A stretch of 64,000 nt of DNA from Flavobacteriales bacterium UBA1986 (GCA_002336245.1 DDDG01000011.1:1-64000), one strand, 5' to 3'; shown: positions 31,938 to 42,287, counted from the stretch's first letter. Made by a program: numbers and translations. Notes: generated by a model from the letters alone, not told the origin.

Positions 31938-33794
31938 ATGGAAGAAGTAACATACGACGAATCGAACATCCGCTCACTCGAGTGGCACGAACACGTTCGG
32001 CTTAGGCCGGGTATGTACATCGGGAAACTGGGTGATGGCTCGGCTCCCGACGATGGCATCTACATTTTACTGAAGGAAACCATCGACAATTGCATCGATG
32101 AATTTGTGATGGGAAATGGTAAAACCATCGACATTTCCATCAAGGATAAAACCGTAAAAATTCGCGACTATGGTCGGGGCATTCCACTAGGGAAGGTTGT
32201 CGATGTAGTCAGTAAGATGAATACGGGTGGTAAATACGACTCCAAAGCCTTCAAAAAGTCCGTTGGTTTGAACGGAGTTGGTTCGAAAGCTGTCAATGCA
32301 CTCTCTGTGCTTTTTCGGGTAGAATCGATACGGGACGGCAAACTCAAGCGTGCCGAATTTGAGCGCGGAATCATCAAAGAAGATTTTCCGATTGAAGACT
32401 CGAGCGTTCGCAAGGGAACGCGCATCACCTTCACTCCAGACGAGACCATCTTCAAGAATTATAAATTCCGGGAAGAGTACATCGAACGGATGTTGTGGAA
32501 TTATGCCTTTCTCAACACGGGTCTGAAGATCAACTTCAACAATCAAGAGTTTTATTCCGAGAAAGGACTTCACGACCTGCTCGACCAATACATTTCAGAA
32601 GAGCCGGTATATCCAATCATTCATCTTCATGGAGATGATATTGAAGTAGCGATCAGTCATACCAATGCCTACGGCGAAGAGTATTACTCATTTGTGAACG
32701 GCCAGCACACTACTCAAGGTGGAACGCACCAGGGTGCTTTTCGCGAAGCCTACGTGCGCGCGATTCGGGATTTCTACGGAAAGAATTATGAAGCTGTAGA
32801 TATACGCGGCGGAATCATTGCTGCAGTCTCAGTGAAAGTAATGGAGCCCGTTTTTGAATCGCAAACAAAAACGAAACTTGGCTCGAACGAGATAGAACCT
32901 GGTGGTACCTCCATGCGTGCTTTTGTGAACGACTTCATGTCCAAGGCATTGGACGACTATCTGCACAGGAATCAGGCCGTTGCTGATGCGCTTCAAAAGA
33001 AAATTTTACGCGCAGAGAAAGAGCGAAAAGAGCTTTCAGGGATCAAGAAGTTGGCGCGGAAACGAGCCAAGGAAGTGAGCTTGCACAATAAGAAACTGCG
33101 CGATTGCCGAGTTCATTTGAATACGCCCAAGGATGATGAGCGTAAGTTGGCCTCAACTCTTTTCATCACAGAGGGCGATTCTGCTTCGGGTTCAATCACC
33201 AAGGCACGAGATGTGAACACTCAAGCGGTGTTCAGTTTGAAGGGAAAGCCTTTGAACTGCTTTGGTCTTACCAAGAAAATCGTTTACGAAAATGAGGAGT
33301 TCAACCTGCTTCAGGCAGCACTCAACATTGAAGACGGTTTGGACGACTTGCGCTACAACAACATTGTACTCGCAACTGATGCCGATGTGGATGGTATGCA
33401 CATTCGGCTTCTGCTCATCACTTTCTTCTTGCAGTTCTTCCCAGACTTGGTAAAGAATGGTCACCTCTATGTATTGGAGACGCCACTCTTTCGGGTTCGA
33501 AACAAAAAAGAAACACGCTACTGTTACTCAGATGAGGAGCGCCAGAAAGCCATGAACGACTTGGGTAAGAATCCTGAGATTACACGATTTAAGGGATTGG
33601 GTGAGATTTCTCCAGATGAGTTTAAACACTTCATTGGTGCCGACATTCGATTGAGTCCGGTGCTGGTAGGAAAAGATTCTCCAATTCACAAGATGCTTGA
33701 GTTCTACATGGGTAAAAACACCCCCGATCGTCAGCAGTTTATCATCAACAATTTGAAGGTCGAGAAAGACCTCATAGAGGAAGAAGCAGCATAA
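31938..33794 (+). CDS. parE: Topoisomerase IV subunit B (type IIA)
   Basis: 618 residues. GHKL ATPase domain with KETIDNCIDEFVMG and IRDYGRGIPLGKVVDVVSKMNTGGKYDSKAFKKSVGLNGVGSKAVNAL; transducer segment VNGQHTTQGGTHQGAF; TOPRIM domain with EGDSASGS near residue 411 and TDADVDGMH near 481. The subunit forms a heterotetramer with ParC to decatenate daughter chromosomes using ATP. Length, lack of the GyrB insertion and direct coupling to a ParC-type gene favour topoisomerase IV over gyrase. Its stop lies one base before the next GTG. Confidence 0.93.
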   Translation: MEEVTYDESNIRSLEWHEHVRLRPGMYIGKLGDGSAPDDGIYILLKETIDNCIDEFVMGNGKTIDISIKDKTVKIRDYGRGIPLGKVVDVVSKMNTGGKYDSKAFKKSVGLNGVGSKAVNALSVLFRVESIRDGKLKRAEFERGIIKEDFPIEDSSVRKGTRITFTPDETIFKNYKFREEYIERMLWNYAFLNTGLKINFNNQEFYSEKGLHDLLDQYISEEPVYPIIHLHGDDIEVAISHTNAYGEEYYSFVNGQHTTQGGTHQGAFREAYVRAIRDFYGKNYEAVDIRGGIIAAVSVKVMEPVFESQTKTKLGSNEIEPGGTSMRAFVNDFMSKALDDYLHRNQAVADALQKKILRAEKERKELSGIKKLARKRAKEVSLHNKKLRDCRVHLNTPKDDERKLASTLFITEGDSASGSITKARDVNTQAVFSLKGKPLNCFGLTKKIVYENEEFNLLQAALNIEDGLDDLRYNNIVLATDADVDGMHIRLLLITFFLQFFPDLVKNGHLYVLETPLFRVRNKKETRYCYSDEERQKAMNDLGKNPEITRFKGLGEISPDEFKHFIGADIRLSPVLVGKDSPIHKMLEFYMGKNTPDRQQFIINNLKVEKDLIEEEAA

Positions 33795-33795
33795 A

Positions 33796-36735
33796 GTGGC
33801 CGACGAAAAAGACGATATCGAAGAACGCGACGAAGAGTTCGACTCCGGTGATGAAGGAGAACAGGACCTCCAGTCCGTCATAAAAGTTTCTGGCATGTAC
33901 GAGGACTGGTTCCTCGATTATGCTTCCTACGTTATTCTTGAAAGAGCCGTTCCGCACATCAACGATGGATTAAAGCCTGTTCAGCGACGTATTCTTCATT
34001 CCTTAAAGGAACTCGACGACGGACGATACAACAAGGTGGCTAACGTGGTTGGGAATACCATGAAGTATCACCCACACGGAGATGCTTCTATTGCAGATGC
34101 CATGGTGGCTATTGGTCAGAAGGATATTCTGATTGATCCTCAAGGGAACTGGGGAAATGTATTTACTGGTGACCGTGCGGCGGCTTCTAGGTACATTGAA
34201 GCGCGGTTGACCAAGTTTGCTCTGGAGGTTGTTTTCAATAGAAAGACGACCGAGTGGCAAGCCTCTTACGACGGGCGAAACAAGGAGCCGGTTACACTAC
34301 CTGTGAAGTTTCCATTGCTTCTTGCTCAAGGGGTTGAAGGAATTGCCGTTGGATTATCCTGCAAGCTTCTGCCACACAACTTTTTGGAGCTCATTGATGC
34401 TTCCATCAAACACCTTCAAGGAAAAGGATTTAAAATCTACCCAGACTTCCCAACTGGCGGGATGGTGGATGTCTCGAACTACAACGAAGGCCAACGAGGT
34501 GGAAAGATTCGTGTTCGTGCGAAAATTCAGATGGTTGACAAGAGCAACCTCTGCATAACAGATGTGCCTTTTGGGGTGAACACGACTTCGCTCATTGATT
34601 CCATCATTAAAGCGAACGATAAGGGCAAGATCAAGATCAAGAAGATTGAGGACAACACTGCGGAGTTTGTTGAAATCAACATCCAGTTGGCCACGGGGAT
34701 TTCACCTGATAAAACGATCGATGCGCTCTATGCCTTTACCAGTTGTGAGATTTCAGTTTCTCCGAATGCTGTGGTCATCGAGAACGATAAGCCTCAGTTT
34801 CTGTCGGTTCATGAAATACTAAGAAGGAGTACAGATCGAACGAAGGACTTGCTCAAGATGGAACTTGAGATTCGTAAGTCTGAATTAGAAGAGCAATGGC
34901 ATTTTGCTTCTCTCGAGAAAATCTTCATCGAGAAGCGAATCTACCGCGATATCGAAGAGGCAGAGACTTGGGAAGAGATCATTTCCAACATTCACAAAGG
35001 CCTCAAGCCACACATCAAACACCTCATTCGTGAAGTGACAGACGAAGATGTGGCGCGATTGACTGAGATCAAAATCAAGCGAATTTCGAAGTTCGATAGT
35101 CTGAAAGCCGATGATTTCATCACCAAGCTGGAAGAGCAAATTGAGGAGGTGAAGCATCATTTAGCTCACCTCACGGAATTTGCCATCGATTACTTCAAGA
35201 ACCTAAAGAAGAACTACGGCGAAGGAAGAGAACGTAAGACGGAGATTAAGTCTTTTGAGGTTATTGAGCGGGCTAAGGTCGCCACTGCGAATGTGAAGTT
35301 GTACGCAGACTATAAGGAGGGTTTCATTGGCCATGGAATGAAGCGGGGAGAGGGAGAGTTTGTAGCCAACTGTTCCGATTTAGATGACATTATTGTGATA
35401 CGCCGCGACGGTATGCTGATTGTGACGCGCATTGCAGACAAGAACTTCGTTGGTAAAGACATTCTTTATGTGAATGTGTGGAAGAAGGGCGATGAGCGTA
35501 CTGTGTACAACCTCATCTATCAAGAAAGTCCGGGTGGACGATCTATGGTTAAGCGGTTCCCTGTTACAGGAGTTACACGAGATAAAGAGTATTCATTAGT
35601 AGGGAACAACCCTAAAGGGAAAATCACCTACCTCACGGCAAATCCGAATGGTGAGGCGGAAGTGATCCGCGTCATTCTTCGTCAGAAACCAAAACTCAAG
35701 AACTTAAAGTTCGACTTCGATTTTGCTGAATTGGACATCAAAGGTCGTGGAGTAAAAGGCAACATCCTTTCCAAGCATACGGTTCAAAAAATTGAATTGA
35801 AGGAGAGTGGTGTAAGTACGCTTGCGGCCCGTAAAATTTGGTTCGATGATATCGTCATGCGCCTCAATGGCGACGGAAGAGGTGAATTGCTAGGGCAGTT
35901 CAGTGGGGAGGAGAAAATTGTGACGGCTCACCCCGACGGCAGTTACAGATTGTCTCCTTTCTCACTCTCAACTCGTTTCGATGAAGAATTCATCTCGATT
36001 GAAAAGTACGATCCAGAGCGCGTGTACACCATGGTGTATTGGGATGGAGATAAGGAGCAGTTCAACATAAAGCGATTTAACCTCGAGCCCACGGAAAAGA
36101 AGCAAAGTCTGATCAGCGAACATGAGAATTCGCATATGGAGCTTTGGACGTCTGACCCTGAACCAAAGCTTATTTTGAAATTAGATAAGCGTAGCAACGA
36201 TCGGCCAGATGAGGAGATTGAAGTGAAGAATTTCATTTCTGTAAAAGGCATGAAAGCCTTGGGCAATCGCCTTACAACATACAAGGTCAAAACAATTGAG
36301 CTTATAGAGTCTATTCAAGCTAAAGTTGAAGAGGAGTCTGAATCTGAAAAATCAGTTGAAGTAGAAAAGAAGACTGAAGAAGTTGAAGTGAAGTCTTCTA
36401 AGCCTGAGGCGAAGAAAGAGGCAGTAGTAGAGCCTGAAAAGGAAGAGAAGCCAAAAGAAGAAAAGAAAGCTGTGGCTCAGAAGGAGGCCGCTCCATCCGT
36501 TGAGGCGAAAGTCGAGAAAAAGGCAGAGGTAGAGGTAGAGGTAGAGAAAGAAACTCCCAAGCCAAAGAAAGAAGAGCCGAAGCCTGCCGCCAAAGAAGTG
36601 GAGAAGCCTAAAAAGGAAGGGCCGAAACCCGCTGCGAAAGAAGCGAATACGTCTAAAGAGGAAGACTCGAACAAAGAAGTCGACCCAAACCAGGAATCCT
36701 TCTCTGCAGGTAACCAGATTACCTTGGATCTATAG
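33796..36735 (+). CDS. parC: Topoisomerase IV subunit A (type IIA) with long charged tail
   Basis: 979 residues from GTG 33796, one base after the parE stop. The N-terminal breakage-reunion domain has LDYASYVILERAVPHINDGLKPVQRRILHSL and the catalytic tyrosine at residue 133 in AAASRYIEARLT. The C-terminal beta-pinwheel (residues ~500-840) lacks a canonical GyrA box, consistent with ParC. From about residue 850 to 965 there is a low-complexity tail of K/E/P/A (PKPKKEEPKPAAKEVEKP), which is unusual; family members in this phylum are usually shorter. The protein ends NQESFSAGNQITLDL. It converges with the GT-C-like gene ten bases downstream with no visible terminator. Confidence 0.92.
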   Translation: MADEKDDIEERDEEFDSGDEGEQDLQSVIKVSGMYEDWFLDYASYVILERAVPHINDGLKPVQRRILHSLKELDDGRYNKVANVVGNTMKYHPHGDASIADAMVAIGQKDILIDPQGNWGNVFTGDRAAASRYIEARLTKFALEVVFNRKTTEWQASYDGRNKEPVTLPVKFPLLLAQGVEGIAVGLSCKLLPHNFLELIDASIKHLQGKGFKIYPDFPTGGMVDVSNYNEGQRGGKIRVRAKIQMVDKSNLCITDVPFGVNTTSLIDSIIKANDKGKIKIKKIEDNTAEFVEINIQLATGISPDKTIDALYAFTSCEISVSPNAVVIENDKPQFLSVHEILRRSTDRTKDLLKMELEIRKSELEEQWHFASLEKIFIEKRIYRDIEEAETWEEIISNIHKGLKPHIKHLIREVTDEDVARLTEIKIKRISKFDSLKADDFITKLEEQIEEVKHHLAHLTEFAIDYFKNLKKNYGEGRERKTEIKSFEVIERAKVATANVKLYADYKEGFIGHGMKRGEGEFVANCSDLDDIIVIRRDGMLIVTRIADKNFVGKDILYVNVWKKGDERTVYNLIYQESPGGRSMVKRFPVTGVTRDKEYSLVGNNPKGKITYLTANPNGEAEVIRVILRQKPKLKNLKFDFDFAELDIKGRGVKGNILSKHTVQKIELKESGVSTLAARKIWFDDIVMRLNGDGRGELLGQFSGEEKIVTAHPDGSYRLSPFSLSTRFDEEFISIEKYDPERVYTMVYWDGDKEQFNIKRFNLEPTEKKQSLISEHENSHMELWTSDPEPKLILKLDKRSNDRPDEEIEVKNFISVKGMKALGNRLTTYKVKTIELIESIQAKVEEESESEKSVEVEKKTEEVEVKSSKPEAKKEAVVEPEKEEKPKEEKKAVAQKEAAPSVEAKVEKKAEVEVEVEKETPKPKKEEPKPAAKEVEKPKKEGPKPAAKEANTSKEEDSNKEVDPNQESFSAGNQITLDL

Positions 36736-36745
36736 ACCTTCGGGA

Positions 36746-38164
36746 TCAGTTGTGCAGCTTTTCGTAGAGCACACTTGAATTGTCACCAAAAGACTGTATT
36801 CTTTTAAATCCAGCTGGAACAGAATCGTTTCCCAGCGCATAGATGTAGTCTGAATTACTTGAGATTCCGCTCTTATCCGTCTTAGTGAGCTTGAGGTTCT
36901 TAGTCTCAATGTAGTAGTTTAGACTAGGACTGAAGAGCCAATTGCAGCTCAATGAAGCTGGAGTCTCACGATTCAGGGTTTTCCGCTTAAGCTCCTCGAT
37001 TGCGTCGGAAGTGAAAGCATCGTAATTCCAATCGCTGCTGTACGACACGTTTGAGCCTACTAGAAAATTGACCGAGCTAAGGCACAGTAGGCAAAGAGTT
37101 AAAACCCATAAAAAAGTCTTTTTCCGGCTAGTGCCTAGTTCCATTCGAGCCATAAAATGCGCTAAGGTGAAACCGAGTAGTGGGATGAGGAACAAGGCAG
37201 TTCTCCCCACAGGGAACTTGGCTTCAAAGATCCAAAATTCAAGAAATAGCCCAAAGACAAGAACGGCCACCAAAGTGATCATTCGTCCAAATGGTGATGA
37301 GAGGTCTTTCTTGATGAATACCCAAATACTCATGACTACTGCTGATATTATTATCATCCATTTCAACCCTTGGGTGTAGGTGTTGGCGTTTTCTGAAAAA
37401 CCATTTGAAGCTTGCACTAAGGAATGAACACTTCCTCTGAAGCTTTCGATGCCGTAATATAGTTCACCAAGGTTTTTTAGTTCAAGCAAACGGCTGACAG
37501 CGAGAACAACACATGTTAAGGAGGTAAGAAGGATGAGAACACTAATAAGTGAATTTGAGCTGCACATTGGATTTGAGCGGAGATCGACTAAGAATTTGGT
37601 ACAGCTGATAAAAAGAAGGGCAATGACGAAATTGATCAGTCCGAAACTCGATGCCAATGAGAGCAAAGCGAAAAGCATTATTCGCGTATAAATCCGTGGA
37701 TTCCAGTAGCTAGTGAAACTTGATTTCAAGAAGTAAAACATACTGGCAGTCATGAAGGCCAGTGCAAGTCCATAGCCTCGGGCTAAGGAAAAAAACTCGA
37801 TCAAATAAGGATTCAAAAGGCAGATGGCAATGCCAATGAGGAAGGTCGCTCTGTTTTTGGTGAGCTGTAAAATTTTGAGGCAGAAAAAGCTGTAAAGGAG
37901 AAAGGATAAAACGTTTGGCAGACGCAGGGAAAGCTCAGAGTCGCCAAATGCCCTGGAAAAAATGGACATTAACTGCGTATTCAAAAGATGGTTGTTCGCT
38001 GTAAGAACCCAGTCTAGGTTTCCTTTTATAATAGTGAAGCTTAGGCTTTCATCGTGTGTAAATGAAAGAGTGGACGCTCGGTAAATCACATAAATGAGAA
38101 GTGAAGTGATTAAGAGTATCTCGGGAAGGAGTTTTGACAGGCGAGCTCTCATAGCGGGTTTCAA
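36746..38164 (-). CDS. Multi-pass membrane protein, GT-C glycosyltransferase-like
   Basis: 472 residues with about ten hydrophobic spans. The first outside loop carries STLSFTHDESLSF near residue 33-40, with the acidic pair (D-E) typical of the first loop in GT-C/PMT-type glycosyltransferases, followed by NNHLLNTQLMSIF and SLRLPNVLSFLLYSFF, a sequence order seen in GT39-like proteins, and EFFSLARGYGLALAFM. The C-terminal ~80 residues are soluble. Such enzymes transfer sugars from lipid donors on the outer face of the inner membrane; donor and acceptor are unknown. It follows the lolA-like gene by 55 bases on the same strand. Confidence 0.72.
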   Translation of the reverse strand: MKPAMRARLSKLLPEILLITSLLIYVIYRASTLSFTHDESLSFTIIKGNLDWVLTANNHLLNTQLMSIFSRAFGDSELSLRLPNVLSFLLYSFFCLKILQLTKNRATFLIGIAICLLNPYLIEFFSLARGYGLALAFMTASMFYFLKSSFTSYWNPRIYTRIMLFALLSLASSFGLINFVIALLFISCTKFLVDLRSNPMCSSNSLISVLILLTSLTCVVLAVSRLLELKNLGELYYGIESFRGSVHSLVQASNGFSENANTYTQGLKWMIIISAVVMSIWVFIKKDLSSPFGRMITLVAVLVFGLFLEFWIFEAKFPVGRTALFLIPLLGFTLAHFMARMELGTSRKKTFLWVLTLCLLCLSSVNFLVGSNVSYSSDWNYDAFTSDAIEELKRKTLNRETPASLSCNWLFSPSLNYYIETKNLKLTKTDKSGISSNSDYIYALGNDSVPAGFKRIQSFGDNSSVLYEKLHN

Positions 38165-38219
38165 GTTAGGCCTTGAATTGCAGTGCGAACCATATCACGT
38201 CAAAACGAGCTTAGTTCAA

Positions 38220-38885
38220 TTAGCGTAAGTCGATTTCATCAACCCCATCAGGAACTTTAAATTCAAACGTAGCATCTGTAATTGCCTTGTCTGGCGCGTA
38301 GTTTTTGAGCGTGTAGGTGTAGAGGTTTCCGTCCTTGGCCTTTACAATCATGGAGTGAACTCTATTGTCTGCCTTCATCACATTGAGTATGATGGTGTGG
38401 AAGTTCTTTTCACTAGGCTTCATGGGGTACAAGTAGATAGTGTGAACAAGATTACCTCCAATAGTTTGCTCCTTGTCGTACTTAAACTTAAAGCCGGTCT
38501 CGTAAATTGTGAAAATTTTAGAAGGGCTGAATGAGCCTTCTTCGTCTTCGTCTTGATTGCTTATTTGCACTTCTTCATCGTCGGGTAAATAGGTCCAAAC
38601 TGTGGTTCCATTGCAGATAACTTCTTGGCCTGAAAGCTTCAGCTTGTACTTTGAACCCTTCACTAAAATGTTTCCGCTTTGAGTTTCGTCGATGCCAGCT
38701 GCTTGATTTTCCAATCGATATTCAAAATCAGCTGAAAGGCTTTTTAGAGCTTTCGTTTTGGCCGAAAGTTTATCTAAAACAGCTTTTGCTTTTGGGTCTT
38801 GTGGAGTGAGGTCATCCGTACTGGTTTGTCCGATGCTCACAAAGCTCAATGCAATGGCTAGAGCTAGGCTAAAGAATGTTTTCAT
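38220..38885 (-). CDS. LolA-like outer-membrane lipoprotein carrier
   Basis: 221 residues. Signal peptide (FFSLALAIALSFVSIGQ), then the LolA pattern: AVLDKLSAKTKALKSLSADFEYRLEN at residues ~35-60, GNILVKGSKYKLKLSGQEVICNGTTVWTYLPDDEEVQIS at ~75-110 and NVMKADNRVHSMIVKAKDGNLYTYTL at ~165-190. LolA-type proteins carry lipoproteins, or outer-membrane lipids, across the periplasm. Eleven bases behind ftsK, so probably cotranscribed with it. Confidence 0.9.
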   Translation of the reverse strand: MKTFFSLALAIALSFVSIGQTSTDDLTPQDPKAKAVLDKLSAKTKALKSLSADFEYRLENQAAGIDETQSGNILVKGSKYKLKLSGQEVICNGTTVWTYLPDDEEVQISNQDEDEEGSFSPSKIFTIYETGFKFKYDKEQTIGGNLVHTIYLYPMKPSEKNFHTIILNVMKADNRVHSMIVKAKDGNLYTYTLKNYAPDKAITDATFEFKVPDGVDEIDLR

Positions 38886-38896
38886 ATAATCTAATC

Positions 38897-41464
38897 TTAA
38901 GGTTCTTCTGACTGGCCTTTCAAAAGATGTTCCAAACTTAATTCATCTGGAAGTAACACCTGTCGAGCTTTGCTTCCCTCGAAGGGGCCGATGATTCCTG
39001 CCGCTTCAAGTTGATCTACAATTCGACCTGCTCTGTTGTATCCAAGTTTTAATTTTCGTTGCAGTAAGGAGGCGCTTCCTTGTTGGTGAATGACCACGAT
39101 GCGCGCGGCATCTTCAAACAGAACATCTCTGTCCATCTCTTCTAAACTTCCTGGGCCATCGGAAGATTCGTCAACGTATTCAGGCAGTTGGAAAGCTTCG
39201 GGATAGGCGCGCTGGTCTCCAATGTAGTCAACAATTTTTTCTACTTCTGGAGTGTCTACAAATGCACACTGCAATCGGATAACATCGCTGCCTAAGGAAA
39301 CGAGCATGTCTCCACGACCAATAAGTTGGTCTGCTCCACTCGTATCGAGAATGGTGCGCGAGTCAATTTTTGAAGTTACCCGAAAGGCGATTCGTGAAGG
39401 GAAGTTGGCTTTGATGATTCCAGTGATGATGTTTACCGAAGGTCTTTGGGTCGCAATGATGAGGTGTATCCCGATGGCACGAGCCAACTGAGCCAGTCGA
39501 GCAATTGGTGTCTCAACCTCTTTTCCAGCAGTCATGATGAGGTCAGCAAACTCATCTACTACCAGCACGATGTACGGTAGAAATTTATGGCCGTTTTCAG
39601 GGTTCAGCTTACGCTTCATAAACTTCGCATTGTACTCTACAATGTTCCGAGCCTGAGCGTTTTTGAGCAGCTCGTATCGCTGATCCATTTCAATACACAA
39701 AGAGTTTAGCGTATGAACTACTTTCTTGGTATCGGTGATGATGGCTTCTGCTTCGCCAGGAAGTTTGGCCAGATAGTGTCGTTCAATTTTGTTGAAGAGG
39801 GTGAGTTCCACTTTCTTCGGATCTACAAGAACAAATTTCACTTGAGAAGGGTGCTTCTTGTACAAAAGCGAAACGAGAATGGCGTTGAGGCCAACCGATT
39901 TTCCTTGACCTGTCGCACCGGCCATCAAGAGGTGAGGCATTTTAGCAAGGTCGCAGATGAAGGTTTCGTTTTGAATGGTTTTTCCAAGAGCTATTGGAAG
40001 TGCCATGTCTGTTTTTTGGAACCTGTCGGAGGCTATAACGGTTCGCATGCTCACCGTATCGGGGTTGAGGTTTGGTACTTCTATACCAATGGTTCCCTTT
40101 CCTGGAATTGGAGCTATGATTCGAATTCCCAGTGCTGAAAGACTAAGGGCGATGTCGTCTTCGAGGTTCTTGATTTTTGAAATTCGCACTCCGGGTGCTG
40201 GAACTATCTCATACAGGGTTACGGTTGGACCAATGGTTGCTTTGATCTTCGAAATTTCAATATTGTAGTTTCGAAGGGTGGTGACAATCTTGGTTTTGTT
40301 CTCTTCAAGCTCTTCCCTGTCAACCCGAACGGTTCCCTCACCATGCGGTTCGAGAAGGCTGACCGGAGGCATTTTGTATCCTACCAAGTCGAGGGTTGGA
40401 TCATATTCTCCTTGTTCTTTAAGGAGCTTATCGATTTTACGCTGATCGAGTTCTTTTTCAGTTGGTCCAACAGCGTTGATGGCTAGTTCAAGATCTTCTT
40501 CTGATTCTTCCTCGACTACAGCTTCAGGTTCAGCTTCAGGAATTTCGATCTCCATTTCTTCCTCAGCAGCAACTGCCGGCTCTTTCTCCGGTTCATTGAC
40601 CTCCATTTCCATCGAAGGCTCTTCCTTGGGCTCTGCAATCTCTTCGACTTCCAACTCCTCCGTTGAGGGAGTTTCCTCAACTTCAGCTTCTTCTTCGAGC
40701 ACTGAATCCATGTTGGAGGCGTTTGCAACAAGTTCTTCCGCTTGAGACCAATCTTCTTCAGGTTTCTTTTCTTCTACTTCTGGCTTAATGTCTTCTATAG
40801 ACATCAGTCCGTTGATCCAAATTCGAATGCGCTCGAATGGAATGTTGTATCGGAGAATGGCAAAAGCGAATAAGCTAAACATGAGCACCATTCCAGCCCC
40901 AATACCACCGAATGATGCTTCTAGCCAATTGTTTATATAATGGCCGAATTTCCCACCCAAATAGAGGTGATTTAGACTGAAGAGGTAGGCCAAACTAACA
41001 GAGATCCATACGAGGCTAAAGAGCATTAATTTCATGCTCGATAGAAGAGGGACGAGTTTGATTTTAAAACCTGCGTAGAGTCCGAGAAGGAATAAGAGTA
41101 CAACAAACAGAAAAGCGGATACCCCGAAGCCGTTGTGGATTAATGCATGGGATGCAATCGCGCCAAATTTTCCCAACCAATTGTCAACTTGGATGTCGCT
41201 GTTCGCAAACAAATCGAACCAAGAGCCCATGAGAAGGTCCTGATCGTTCTGCCAGGTGAACAGGAAGGAGGTGAAGGAAACCAGCAGAAAAGCGGCAATG
41301 AGCAGGAAGCTTAATCCCGTGATGTTTCTAAAACGTTCGTTCTCAAGAAAAGCTGGTTTTGGTAGGCTCAGCTTCGCTCGTGGCTTCTTAGGCTTCTTCT
41401 TGGTATCCTTTTTTTCCTCGAGTTCTTCGGGGTCTATTTCTTCAATTAGTCGATTCTTCGCCAA
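38897..41464 (-). CDS. ftsK: DNA translocase FtsK
   Basis: 855 residues from a TTG start; an in-frame TGA four codons upstream rules out extension. Four membrane spans (about 47-70, 110-133, 145-165, 185-205), then an acidic, proline- and glutamate-rich linker (~225-335), then the motor with Walker A GATGQGKSVGLN near 516-527 and Walker B VLVVDEFADL. The C-terminal winged-helix gamma domain (LGYNRAGRIVDQLEAAGIIGPFEGSKARQVL, ~800-835) reads KOPS-type polarity sites. FtsK pumps chromosome ends at the closing septum. Promoter motif upstream at 41492-41499. Confidence 0.97.
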   Translation of the reverse strand: MAKNRLIEEIDPEELEEKKDTKKKPKKPRAKLSLPKPAFLENERFRNITGLSFLLIAAFLLVSFTSFLFTWQNDQDLLMGSWFDLFANSDIQVDNWLGKFGAIASHALIHNGFGVSAFLFVVLLFLLGLYAGFKIKLVPLLSSMKLMLFSLVWISVSLAYLFSLNHLYLGGKFGHYINNWLEASFGGIGAGMVLMFSLFAFAILRYNIPFERIRIWINGLMSIEDIKPEVEEKKPEEDWSQAEELVANASNMDSVLEEEAEVEETPSTEELEVEEIAEPKEEPSMEMEVNEPEKEPAVAAEEEMEIEIPEAEPEAVVEEESEEDLELAINAVGPTEKELDQRKIDKLLKEQGEYDPTLDLVGYKMPPVSLLEPHGEGTVRVDREELEENKTKIVTTLRNYNIEISKIKATIGPTVTLYEIVPAPGVRISKIKNLEDDIALSLSALGIRIIAPIPGKGTIGIEVPNLNPDTVSMRTVIASDRFQKTDMALPIALGKTIQNETFICDLAKMPHLLMAGATGQGKSVGLNAILVSLLYKKHPSQVKFVLVDPKKVELTLFNKIERHYLAKLPGEAEAIITDTKKVVHTLNSLCIEMDQRYELLKNAQARNIVEYNAKFMKRKLNPENGHKFLPYIVLVVDEFADLIMTAGKEVETPIARLAQLARAIGIHLIIATQRPSVNIITGIIKANFPSRIAFRVTSKIDSRTILDTSGADQLIGRGDMLVSLGSDVIRLQCAFVDTPEVEKIVDYIGDQRAYPEAFQLPEYVDESSDGPGSLEEMDRDVLFEDAARIVVIHQQGSASLLQRKLKLGYNRAGRIVDQLEAAGIIGPFEGSKARQVLLPDELSLEHLLKGQSEEP

Positions 41465-41491
41465 AGCGCTTTTTCAAGTCTAGATAAGAAT

Positions 41492-41499
41492 CAAAATTA
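41492..41499 (-). promoter_or_regulatory. -7 promoter motif for ftsK
   Basis: Minus-strand TAATTTTG is an exact TAnnTTTG match, ending 27 bases before the TTG start at 41464. Confidence 0.45.
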
Positions 41500-41558
41500 A
41501 AGATCGAAATGCCCTTATTTATTGGGCCTCCGAGAGTTTTCAAAAGAATTATGAACAG

Positions 41559-42287
41559 CTAATCAAGGGCTTTAAAGGTCTTCCCAAGCTCTTGATTATA
41601 GGCGTCATTTTCGATGTAGATGTAGTCTTCGGGAATTTCGAATGCACTTTTCGAGACTTTTTCTTTACGTAATTCCCTCAATTTGAGGTGCATATGAATA
41701 CCGCTTTTGAAAATATCATATTCTAAAAACAAACCTGGGTATTCGGCATAAGGGGTGTTCCAATTCAATCCGGGAACACGTACATCTTCGGTGTAGCAAA
41801 TCTTCGTGTCCTCTATTTCTTTAAAAGTCAGTTTGCCAACGGAGCATTTTAGACCTGCAATGGAAGCGGTTTCATTCCCCAGTTCTAAAATCATCGCAGG
41901 CTCTTCAAGAACACTCGAAACAACCGCGTCGTGGTTGAATGCTGAAGCGTACTTAACGTTGATGAGTTTTAAAAATCCCGTGAGATTTTGGGCTTTAGTA
42001 TCCATAATGTAACCCGTGTGGAAAAGGCCGATGCCAGCTTTGGTTTCAAAGCGAACCAGATTTTTCTTGACAGTGAGTACCATTCTTTTGGGTAAAAAAG
42101 GCTTAAGAAGGTGGTCGTCCGATATTTCCGGATAGCTTACTTCATATACAATAACACCTTCTCTAAGAATGCTTTGATCGAAGAATCGATTTTTCACCGT
42201 GTCTATGAGAAAAACGCCGGCAATAATTAGAATAGTGGACACTACAAGTGCCCATTGGACGTACCGGAAGCTGCTTTTTTTCGACAA
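41559..42287 (-). CDS. Hypothetical single-span membrane protein
   Basis: 242 residues from a TTG start (42287); no in-frame ATG lies before the membrane span, so TTG is the likeliest. One N-terminal span (WALVVSTILIIAGVFLI, residues ~12-28) anchors a periplasmic beta-rich domain. Segments such as EGVIVYEVSYPEISDD, GYIMDTKAQNLTGFLK, GLKCSVGKLTFKEIEDTKICYTEDV and EYPGLFLEYDIF recall the DUF4412/GLPGLI type of Bacteroidota proteins, but I cannot assign it firmly. Divergent from the arginase gene. Confidence 0.7.
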   Translation of the reverse strand: MSKKSSFRYVQWALVVSTILIIAGVFLIDTVKNRFFDQSILREGVIVYEVSYPEISDDHLLKPFLPKRMVLTVKKNLVRFETKAGIGLFHTGYIMDTKAQNLTGFLKLINVKYASAFNHDAVVSSVLEEPAMILELGNETASIAGLKCSVGKLTFKEIEDTKICYTEDVRVPGLNWNTPYAEYPGLFLEYDIFKSGIHMHLKLRELRKEKVSKSAFEIPEDYIYIENDAYNQELGKTFKALD

